Below are positions 1-4,397 of a stretch of 5,213 nucleotides of DNA, in pieces. The position numbers were made by a program, and so were the translations under genes. Below the pieces are notes generated by a model. That model was not told the origin of the DNA and did not search any database. It saw only the letters and a program-made list of their open reading frames with translations. Source of the stretch: an uncultured Clostridia bacterium (GTDB lineage Bacteria; Bacillota; Clostridia; Christensenellales; Borkfalkiaceae); contig CANQCA010000083.1 in the NCBI GenBank assembly GCA_947589585.1, positions 1-5,213 of the forward strand, written 5' to 3'. Positions within the stretch are counted from its first letter, which is position 1; each line of letters begins with the position of its first letter.

Positions 1-77
1 AGTATGCCGCAAACTGCACCAGCCCTGTGGGCTGTGCACCGGGGCGCGCCGCTAAAGGCGCAAGTCCTGTCATCCGC
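1..77. repeat. 77-bp direct repeat, copy 1 (truncated by window edge)
   Basis: This stretch is identical, base for base as I read it, to 169-245, giving a repeat period of 168 bp. The copy begins at the first base of the window, so the true repeat very probably continues upstream. It contains a 10-bp stem with one bulged C (15-19 plus 21-25 pairing with 29-33 plus 34-38, loop TGT), then a 5-bp stem (46-50 with 57-61), and ends in a 17-nt block (61-77) that matches the 3' part of a tRNA (T-loop to acceptor strand). Here the block is followed by TTTGG instead of ACCA, so this is an internal junction of the array. No protein-coding signal is seen. Confidence 0.95.
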
Positions 78-228
78 TTTGGAATGAAACGAACACATGA
101 CAGGACTTGAAGGTGGGAGGCGATTGCGGGAGCAATCGGTTTGCGGGCGAACAGCTTGATAGCAATCGAGTATGCCGCAAACTGCACCAGCCCTGTGGGC
201 TGTGCACCGGGGCGCGCCGCTAAAGGCG
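61..228. repeat. 168-bp tandem repeat unit bounded by tRNA 3'-end block
   Basis: This is one complete repeat unit, defined as running from one tRNA-like block (61-77) to the base before the next (229). It holds perfect inverted repeats one after another: 61-73 with 97-109 (13 bp), 121-127 with 132-138 (7 bp, GGGA tetraloop), 139-146 with 175-182 (8 bp), 183-187/189-193 with 197-201/202-206 (10 bp, one bulge) and 214-218 with 225-229 (5 bp). Three of these stems abut directly. The family is not one I can name. It may be a tandem array made by site-specific recombination at a tRNA, or a structured RNA; open frames across it are short, hairpin-driven and unconvincing. Confidence 0.75.
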
Positions 229-245
229 CAAGTCCTGTCATCCGC
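169..245. repeat. 77-bp direct repeat, copy 2
   Basis: This is an exact second copy of 1-77, preceded by GCAATCG (162-168), which itself repeats the right arm of the small hairpin at 121-138. It ends in the same tRNA-like block, but here the block runs on into ACCA and then into a hairpin with a T-rich tail. It therefore looks like the right-hand end of the array, where it rejoins the original tRNA locus. Confidence 0.95.
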
Positions 246-249
246 ACCA
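229..249 (+). tRNA. tRNA 3'-end fragment with CCA (tRNA-Leu-like)
   Basis: The 21 bases read as tRNA positions 56-76: T-loop CAAGT, T-stem 3' strand CCTGT, acceptor 3' strand CATCCGC, discriminator A and encoded CCA. From memory, clostridial tRNA-Leu genes end in a very similar way (TTCAAGTCC..TC..CCGCACCA), so Leu is the best guess. The rest of the tRNA is absent: the bases upstream (AAAGGCG) cannot supply the T-stem 5' strand ACAGG or the TT of the T-loop, and no GCGGATG acceptor 5' strand precedes it within the window on this strand. It is therefore a detached 3' end, as left by integration into a tRNA gene, and not a functional tRNA. The same block without CCA is at 61-77. Confidence 0.55.
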
Positions 250-261
250 AGTCACAGTATG

Positions 262-307
262 ATCCGAACCGACGACTCATCACGGGTGAACGGTTCGGAT
301 TTACTTT
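262..307 (+). terminator. Rho-independent terminator, probably of the tRNA transcript
   Basis: A perfect 10-bp inverted repeat (ATCCGAACCG at 262-271, CGGTTCGGAT at 291-300) encloses a 19-nt loop and is followed by TTACTTTTAATTT. It lies 12 bp after the CCA of the tRNA-like end and no protein gene ends before it, so it most likely terminates the tRNA or repeat-array transcript. The loop is longer and the T tract less pure than in a strong terminator. Confidence 0.6.
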
Positions 308-340
308 TAATTTGCGGCCGCCTGCTTGCGCTTATACTAT

Positions 341-460
341 ATGGCATATAAACTCATTGGCCCCGACGATATAATTGATACAAAAATGCTGTTTGCCGAT
401 ATAGAATGGGTTATTCTTGAAAAGAAATCAAATTTGGGAGTGGCACAATCAGGTACGTAA
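341..460 (+). CDS. possible 39-aa ORF or gene remnant, unknown function
   Basis: An ATG at 341 opens a 39-codon frame ending in TAA at 458-460; the frame itself is open back to 311. The predicted peptide (starting MAYKLIGPDD, ending VAQSGT) has a natural-looking composition, with alternating acidic and aliphatic residues. However, there is no Shine-Dalgarno sequence before the ATG and only a poor promoter-like match (TTGCGG at 312-317, TATACT at 333-338, spacer 15). I do not recognise it. It may be a real small protein, the leftover end of a decayed gene, or chance. The remainder of 311-524 shows nothing else coding. Confidence 0.2.
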   Translation: MAYKLIGPDDIIDTKMLFADIEWVILEKKSNLGVAQSGT

Positions 461-524
461 TGAAATTAAAATCTGCGCAGGGCAAAATCCGCCATGGCGC
501 TTTGCGGGGTTTGGAACAAAAGTC

Positions 525-553
525 TTGCAATTTTCAAAAACAGCTGATATAAT
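525..553 (+). promoter_or_regulatory. extended -10 sigma-A promoter for the 606-842 gene
   Basis: TTGCAA at 525-530 (4 of 6 match to TTGACA) and a perfect TATAAT at 548-553 are separated by 17 bp, and TGA immediately before the -10 gives the extended -10 motif. The predicted transcript starts near 560, giving a leader of about 45 nt that ends in a strong AGGAGG (595-600) 5 nt before the ATG. Just upstream, 482-505 can form a hairpin (GCAAA with TTTGC) around a 10-bp palindrome (490-499), a possible operator. Confidence 0.8.
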
Positions 554-605
554 ATAACCGAAGTGGCTTCAAACGCCATAAATTCAAAAGCGGAAGGAGG
601 AAAAA

Positions 606-842
606 ATGAGATCGACCATCATAGAGAGCGTGGAAGGGAAATTCCGGATAAATCTCGGGAGTAGTGCAATGCTCGTGGGGACGGTGCAAGATTACGGGAA
701 GGCGATCGGCGACCTCGAATATGAAGCGCGCCTCACAGGAAAAGAGGTGAGAAAGTTTTTGGAGGATGCGCAATGCCCGGATCTTCTGGACGATGTGCTC
801 GTCGACGAGCATCACTACATTCTCACGGCGTTCGACGACTGA
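606..842 (+). CDS. small acidic protein of unknown function (78 aa)
   Basis: I do not recognise this protein. It is 78 residues, strongly acidic (16 Asp/Glu against 8 Lys/Arg), with one cysteine, no signal peptide and no membrane segment, so it is probably cytosolic. The N-terminal half is rich in Gly, Ile and Val, suggesting beta strands; the middle (about residues 35-55) looks helical and charged; the tail is DEHHYILTAFDD. The start is well supported by AGGAGG at 595-600 with a 5-nt spacer, and the gene has its own extended -10 promoter and its own terminator, so it is a single-gene unit. Its 3' end overlaps the 3' end of the converging membrane protein gene by 28 bp. The opposite-strand frame over 534-815 lacks such signals. 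That it is a gene is likely; function unknown. Confidence 0.8.
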   Translation: MRSTIIESVEGKFRINLGSSAMLVGTVQDYGKAIGDLEYEARLTGKEVRKFLEDAQCPDLLDDVLVDEHHYILTAFDD

Positions 843-1756
843 TAAGAAAATTTTGCCCGTTTCCGTTTTGCCGCTTCAGGCATGGGAGCGGGCAATTTTT
901 TGCGTACGGGCGGGGTGCCTTTTCCGAGAAATACGGCACGAAGATCTGCTATAAAATTTTTTCTGTCGAAGATCGCCCCCAGGATAAACGCAATGAGCGT
1001 GATCCCGTAGTAGAGCGGGATGGCATACCAGAGAATGGGGGTGTAGACGCCTTCCGCGCCACCGAGGAAGATGGCGGGGGAGAGCGCTTCCGCGATCTTT
1101 ACGAGGACGCTGTAGGGAGAATCGTATGCGGGCGGCCCCATGAAGCCTCCCGCATTTGCGGAGAGGAGACGTTCATACAGATTGCCTGCAGCGGTCTTAT
1201 CTATCATGAGGAGGAAGATCGTATTATTGAGAAGAAGCACGCAGAGCATGCCGAGAAAGTACAGCCCGAACTTCCAACCGTCGCCATGGCAGAAGCGCAC
1301 CCTTCCCCAAAGAACGGGGAGAAGCGAGGTCGTAAAGAGCAGGGCATGACAGCTGTAAAAGCGGATAAATTCCCAAATGACGTCGGCTGCGAAGATATCT
1401 CTTCCGAAGAACCAGAAGGGGACGAGGATGGCAACGGCGCCCGAGATCGTTCCCACATAGGCGATATACTGGCGGGCGCTCCTGCTTTTGCACAGATGCA
1501 TGAAGGGAGATGCGAGGATGAGAAAGGCGCAGATGTTGCAGGCGGTATTATCGAGCTGAAGCCCGTTTGCGGGGATGTGCGGATAGATATAGTGCTTGAA
1601 GAAATGCTGGAGAATATTGAGCGCCATGAGAAGAATGATGACGTTGCGCTTTGTCGCTTCCGCTGCATGGCGGAGGGGATAATAGATCGCAAAAATTATC
1701 CCTGCCGTAATGAGCAAGATGAGGATATGGGAAGCGGAAAAAACCTGCAAGACCAT
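815..1756 (-). CDS. YwaF-like (TIGR02206-type) multi-pass integral membrane protein
   Basis: The 313-residue product is very hydrophobic, with about seven predicted membrane helices (roughly residues 9-28, 38-58, 72-88, 97-117, 133-150, 163-186 and 240-265). A conserved-looking core, YxxYVGTISGAVAILVP near residues 97-113 and RFYSCHALL near 132-140, resembles the YwaF family of Firmicute inner-membrane proteins, whose biochemical role is unknown. The tail after the last helix (about 45 residues) is basic and lysine/arginine-rich, probably cytoplasmic, and is longer than I expect for the family. The ATG at 1754-1756 has GGAG at 1766-1769 (9-nt spacer) and a consensus promoter just upstream. 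The end overlaps the converging 78-aa gene by 28 bp and contains that gene's terminator. The opposite-strand frame across the same DNA gives a highly charged protein typical of a shadow. Family assignment is from recall and moderately sure. Confidence 0.8.
   Translation of the reverse strand: MVLQVFSASHILILLITAGIIFAIYYPLRHAAEATKRNVIILLMALNILQHFFKHYIYPHIPANGLQLDNTACNICAFLILASPFMHLCKSRSARQYIAYVGTISGAVAILVPFWFFGRDIFAADVIWEFIRFYSCHALLFTTSLLPVLWGRVRFCHGDGWKFGLYFLGMLCVLLLNNTIFLLMIDKTAAGNLYERLLSANAGGFMGPPAYDSPYSVLVKIAEALSPAIFLGGAEGVYTPILWYAIPLYYGITLIAFILGAIFDRKNFIADLRAVFLGKGTPPVRKKLPAPMPEAAKRKRAKFSYQSSNAVRM
853..901 (+). terminator. intrinsic terminator of the 78-aa gene, inside the opposing CDS
   Basis: TTGCCCG (853-859) pairs with CGGGCAA (889-895) and is followed by six T residues (896-901). 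The loop holds a second small stem (TGCC 869-872, GGCA 879-882). It begins 11 bp after the TGA of the small gene. On the other strand the same hairpin is followed by AAAATTTT, a weaker tail, so some bidirectional action is possible. It lies wholly within the coding sequence of the membrane protein on the - strand, whose stop is further on at 815-817. Confidence 0.65.
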
Positions 1757-1792
1757 CTCATTTTTCTCCGATTGTAGAAATTTATTAAATTT

Positions 1793-1821
1793 ATTATATC
1801 GAATTTGCTAAACTATGTCAA
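1793..1821 (-). promoter_or_regulatory. consensus sigma-A promoter for the membrane protein gene
   Basis: On the - strand, a perfect TTGACA (1816-1821) and a perfect TATAAT (1793-1798) are spaced by 17 bp. Transcription should start near 1786, about 30 nt before the ATG at 1756, leaving a short leader with GGAG. The -35 box is only 36 bp from the -35 of the opposing promoter, so the two could share regulation. Confidence 0.85.
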
Positions 1822-1857
1822 CAAATAGCATTTAACATTTTTCTCGGCTTATTTCGT

Positions 1858-1886
1858 TTGACATTCCTCTCAAAAGAGACTAAAAT
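1858..1886 (+). promoter_or_regulatory. sigma-A promoter for the alarmone synthetase gene
   Basis: A perfect TTGACA (1858-1863) and TAAAAT (1881-1886, 5 of 6) are spaced by 17 bp. The predicted start is near 1893, giving a leader of about 59 nt. A small palindrome (CTCT-CAAA-AGAG, 1867-1878) sits in the spacer and a 6-bp stem (1906-1911 with 1933-1938) can form in the leader; both are weak and may be chance. Confidence 0.8.
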
Positions 1887-1951
1887 GTTAAGAAGCTTAC
1901 AAAAGAACTGCCATCTACAATGATAATTCTAAGCAGTTTCAAAAGGTAAAT

Positions 1952-2725
1952 ATGGATAAGAAAGATTTCACTACGACGTTCGTGCCGCAAGACGCACAGC
2001 GGTTTATAAAAGACAAACAGTTACAGGAAATTATAGACAGGCAAGCCAAAAGAGCGATCCTTTCCATGGCGCAAGTTCATGAGCTCGAAATGAGGTACAC
2101 CTGCGCCATCAAAGAGGTCAAGACGAAATTCGAGGTCTTGAGCACAGAATTTAACTGCCAATTCAAGCGGAATCCCATAAGCTATATCAATACGCGGCTC
2201 AAAAGCAGGGATAGCATCTTCAACAAACTTTCGCGGAAAAATCTCCCCCTATCGATCGAAAGTATAGAGCAAAATCTTAGCGATATTGCGGGGATCCGCG
2301 TGGTTTGCAGTTACATAGACGATATTTATAAGTTGGTGGACTCTTTTTTAATGCAGGATGATATTACTCTTTTAGAAAAAAAGGACTATATCGAAAATCC
2401 GAAACCGAACGGCTACCGCAGCTTGCATCTCATTGTCAGTGTTCCCGTGTTCTTCTCCGATAGTAAACGGGATATGAAGGTCGAGGTCCAGATAAGGACG
2501 ATCGCGATGGACTTTTGGGCGAGCCTCGAACACCAGATGAAATATAAAAAAGCTATCCCCGACCAAGAGAAGATCATCGCCGAGCTGAAACGATGCGCAG
2601 ACGTGATCAGCGATACGGATAAAGATATGTTAGCTCTCCGTAAACACATCGAAGCCGTGCAGGATGAACCGACCGAGGAAGAGATTTTATTTGAAAAACT
2701 TCGGCAAATCAACAAGCCGATATGA
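1952..2725 (+). CDS. relP: small alarmone synthetase, RelP/YwaC type (GTP pyrophosphokinase)
   Basis: This 257-residue protein carries a single RelA/SpoT synthetase domain, which transfers pyrophosphate from ATP to GDP/GTP to make (p)ppGpp in the cytosol. Hallmarks in order: an NPISYINTRLKSRDSIFNKL segment (74-93), DIAGIRVVC with the metal-binding Asp111 (111-119), DYIENPKPNGYRSLHL (145-160), and VEVQIRTIAMDFWASLEH (177-194) with the catalytic-type Glu178. There is no hydrolase, TGS or ACT domain, so it makes alarmone and cannot degrade it. The NPKPNGYRSLH and IRTIAMDFWASLEH wording is closer to Bacillus YwaC (RelP/SasA) than to YjbM (RelQ). It is about 45 residues longer than YwaC, mostly at the N terminus (residues 1-40, charged, helical), with an acidic C-terminal tail. 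The start has AAAGG at 1942-1946; an internal ATG (2066) is possible but lacks a clear site. It has its own promoter, and its base composition is visibly AT-richer than its neighbours. Confidence 0.93.
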   Translation: MDKKDFTTTFVPQDAQRFIKDKQLQEIIDRQAKRAILSMAQVHELEMRYTCAIKEVKTKFEVLSTEFNCQFKRNPISYINTRLKSRDSIFNKLSRKNLPLSIESIEQNLSDIAGIRVVCSYIDDIYKLVDSFLMQDDITLLEKKDYIENPKPNGYRSLHLIVSVPVFFSDSKRDMKVEVQIRTIAMDFWASLEHQMKYKKAIPDQEKIIAELKRCADVISDTDKDMLALRKHIEAVQDEPTEEEILFEKLRQINKPI

Positions 2726-2735
2726 AGAATAACAC

Positions 2736-2802
2736 GGTGGGGGTATTTTTGGTTCAACCCCCACCACCGCCTAACGGCGGAGCCGCCCCCTTCAAAGGGG
2801 GC
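2736..2802. repeat. REP-like GC-rich palindromic element between convergent genes
   Basis: Three stems stand in a row in the 88-bp gap between two converging genes: GGTGGGGGT (2736-2744) with ACCCCCACC (2757-2765), 9 bp; CCGCC (2767-2771) with GGCGG (2776-2780), loop TAAC; and GCCCCC (2785-2790) with GGGGGC (2797-2802), loop TTCAAA. None is followed by a T tract on either strand, so these are not ordinary intrinsic terminators, though they could stall or protect RNA ends. The CCCCCTTCAAAGGGGG wording resembles interspersed palindromic repeats I associate with gut Clostridia genomes; that is recall, not a search result. Confidence 0.65.
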
Positions 2803-2813
2803 AGCCTTTGCGC

Positions 2814-3932
2814 TTATTTCTTCCCAATAAATATAAGCGGGACGAGCATTTCGCCTGCGGTGAGCGAGGCGTGGTGGCCCAAAAAGTGGTGGGAGAGGGC
2901 GTGGTGGAGCATCACCTTGTCTGTTTTGGCGATGGCAATATAGTCGCCGAGAAGGGCGGCGTGCTTGCCTGCAAAATTTCCGCCGAAGAAGTTTTCGCGG
3001 ATAAGTTTTTCCGGGGGAACAAGTTCAAAATCTTTGCCGTAATTATCCGCAAAATATTTACGGAATTTATTTTTGCAACCCTTCTTTACCCGAAACGCGG
3101 TGGCGCGGGAATCGAGATAGGGCGGCGCACTCAGCATGGAGAAAAGCTCTGCGTCGCAAAAGAGCTCGATATTTTCTTCGACGTCCACCTGGCCGTGGTC
3201 GGCGGAGATGATAAGGAGGGTATCTTCGAGGCGCGAAAAGAGCTTTTCGAGCCCACGATCTATCGTCTGAATGCACGCCTTCGCCTCGGGCGAGGTCACC
3301 CCAAAGCGGTGCATGACGCCGTCGGGCTGGTCGAAATAGGCATAGATGAATTGCTTACCATCCTGTTTGCAGATATTCTCGATATGGGCAAGAAGCCCTT
3401 CGAAATCTTCCCATTCGTAGCGGTTTTCGTCGTCGCCGTCCCAATATTTCGGAACGACCAAGCTCACCCTCCTTTCTTTGCACCCCTTATAGAAGGGGAC
3501 GGCGGGCAAGTTTTTTTTCACAAATCCCTTTTCGATGGGGATACGGGTGGAGGACTCCGTCTCCGGGAAGAGGTCGACGCTCTTTTTTATCTCCTCAAAG
3601 TACAGGCTCCAACCCAGCCAGCCGTGCTCCATGGGATATTGCCCCGTGAGAAAGCTCGTCGTCGCGCAGGCAGTCGTGGAGGGGAATACGGTGGTGAGGA
3701 CCTCTTTTACATTGCCGGAAAGAAAGCTCTCCTTCGGCAAGTTCACTTCCATCGGATGGGTGCCGAGCCCGTCCAAGATGAGAAAGACGACATTTTTATA
3801 TCCCTTTTGCAGTTCTTTTGCAAGGGAGGGGATGGAGGACTTTCCCGTCGGACAGCCCATCTCTTCCGCCATCGCCGCCGTGATCCCGACGATATTGCGG
3901 TCAAAATCCGGTTTTACAAAGGAAGTGCTCAT
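2814..3932 (-). CDS. alkaline-phosphatase-superfamily phosphodiesterase / nucleotide pyrophosphatase
   Basis: The 372-residue protein matches the type I phosphodiesterase/nucleotide pyrophosphatase fold (Phosphodiest family), two-metal enzymes that cleave phosphate mono- or diesters. All expected metal and nucleophile positions appear: Asp54 in VVFLILDGLG, the nucleophile Thr86/87 in FPSTTACATTS, Asp203 and His207 in FDQPDGVMHRFG, Asp244-His245 in IISADHGQ, and a C-terminal His near 354 in GHHASLTAGEMLVPLI. No signal peptide or membrane helix is evident, so it is probably cytosolic and the substrate cannot be read from sequence. The start ATG (3930-3932) is 1 nt from the smpB stop, with GGAG at 3940-3943 inside smpB, so the two genes are translationally coupled and share the rnr-smpB transcript. 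The stop sits in a 7-bp inverted repeat (2811-2817 with 2833-2839). Confidence 0.9.
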   Translation of the reverse strand: MSTSFVKPDFDRNIVGITAAMAEEMGCPTGKSSIPSLAKELQKGYKNVVFLILDGLGTHPMEVNLPKESFLSGNVKEVLTTVFPSTTACATTSFLTGQYPMEHGWLGWSLYFEEIKKSVDLFPETESSTRIPIEKGFVKKNLPAVPFYKGCKERRVSLVVPKYWDGDDENRYEWEDFEGLLAHIENICKQDGKQFIYAYFDQPDGVMHRFGVTSPEAKACIQTIDRGLEKLFSRLEDTLLIISADHGQVDVEENIELFCDAELFSMLSAPPYLDSRATAFRVKKGCKNKFRKYFADNYGKDFELVPPEKLIRENFFGGNFAGKHAALLGDYIAIAKTDKVMLHHALSHHFLGHHASLTAGEMLVPLIFIGKK

Positions 3933-3933
3933 C

Positions 3934-4380
3934 TTAGTACTCCGTTGCGGCGCGGTCCATGGCGCGCTTTTGGTCGCGCTCCTTCAAGGTCTGCTTTTTA
4001 TCGTAGGTATGTTTGCCCTTGCAGAGGGCGATCTCCACCTTCACGAGGGCATCTTTGAAGTAGATCCTGAGGGGGACGAGGGTGAAGCCCTTCTCGTTTA
4101 CCCTCCCCGCGATCTTATAGATCTCGTTTTTATGCAAAAGCAGCTTCCTGTCCCTTCTCGAATCGCGCGTGGAAAAGGCGCCGCTCTTATCGTAGATGGC
4201 GATGTGCATATTTTTCAGAATGATTTCGCCGCCGCGGATCTCGCAGAAGCTCTCGCCGAGGGAGGCCTTCCCCGCACGCAGAGATTTGACTTCCGCGCCT
4301 TCGAGCACGATGCCCGCCTCGTATTTCTCCTGGATGAAGTATTCAAAGGAAGCGGACCTGTTGACTGCAATCTGTTTCAT
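3934..4380 (-). CDS. smpB: SsrA-binding protein SmpB
   Basis: SmpB binds tmRNA (ssrA) and brings it to stalled ribosomes for trans-translation. The 148-residue length is normal. Diagnostic stretches: NRSASFEYFIQEKYEAGIVL near 7-26 and EGAEVKSLRAGKASLGESF (27-45), KNMHIAIYDK (56-65), RKLLLHKNEIYKI (78-90), EKGFTLVPLRIYFK (96-109), and the basic C-terminal tail KGKHTYDKKQTLKERDQKR (121-139), which inserts into the empty mRNA channel on the ribosome. The ATG is preceded by AAAAGG (4389-4394) at an 8-nt spacing. It follows rnr after 17 nt and precedes the phosphodiesterase by 1 nt. Nothing is missing; the identification is firm. No ssrA gene is seen in the window. Confidence 0.98.
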   Translation of the reverse strand: MKQIAVNRSASFEYFIQEKYEAGIVLEGAEVKSLRAGKASLGESFCEIRGGEIILKNMHIAIYDKSGAFSTRDSRRDRKLLLHKNEIYKIAGRVNEKGFTLVPLRIYFKDALVKVEIALCKGKHTYDKKQTLKERDQKRAMDRAATEY

Positions 4381-4397
4381 ACTTTTTACCTTTTCTA

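Noticed and set aside
1..245. CRISPR array
   Set aside because: Only two repeat copies of 77 bp are seen, with a 91-bp interval that itself belongs to the repeat period; there are no short regular repeats and spacers and no cas genes.
1..245. Integron attC cassette array
   Set aside because: The GTTRRRY and RYYYAAC core boxes of attC sites are not present; the junction block instead matches a tRNA 3' end.
141..374. 77-codon + strand open frame across the repeat and terminator
   Set aside because: It runs through the direct repeat, the tRNA-like 3' end and a terminator hairpin, with no ribosome-binding site; the protein is low in recognisable structure. It is a product of the repeat's GC-rich palindromes.
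534..815. 93-codon - strand open frame opposite the 78-aa gene
   Set aside because: It has no promoter or ribosome-binding site, and the + strand gene over the same DNA has an excellent promoter, AGGAGG and a terminator.
773..1777. 334-codon + strand open frame opposite the membrane protein
   Set aside because: The product is a run of charged residues with no fold-like pattern, while the - strand frame gives seven clear membrane helices and has a consensus promoter and ribosome-binding site.
2736..2765. Intrinsic terminator for the alarmone synthetase gene
   Set aside because: The 9-bp stem is strong, but neither strand has a T tract after it; it was described as part of a REP-like element instead.
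2811..2839. 7-bp inverted repeat (CGCTTAT/ATAAGCG) around the phosphodiesterase stop codon
   Set aside because: It is short, AT-rich and without a T tract; it may be chance, so it was noted only within the gene entry.
2808..4058. 416-codon + strand open frame opposite the phosphodiesterase
   Set aside because: The - strand protein has the full set of alkaline-phosphatase-superfamily residues; the + frame is its antisense shadow and also runs into antisense smpB.
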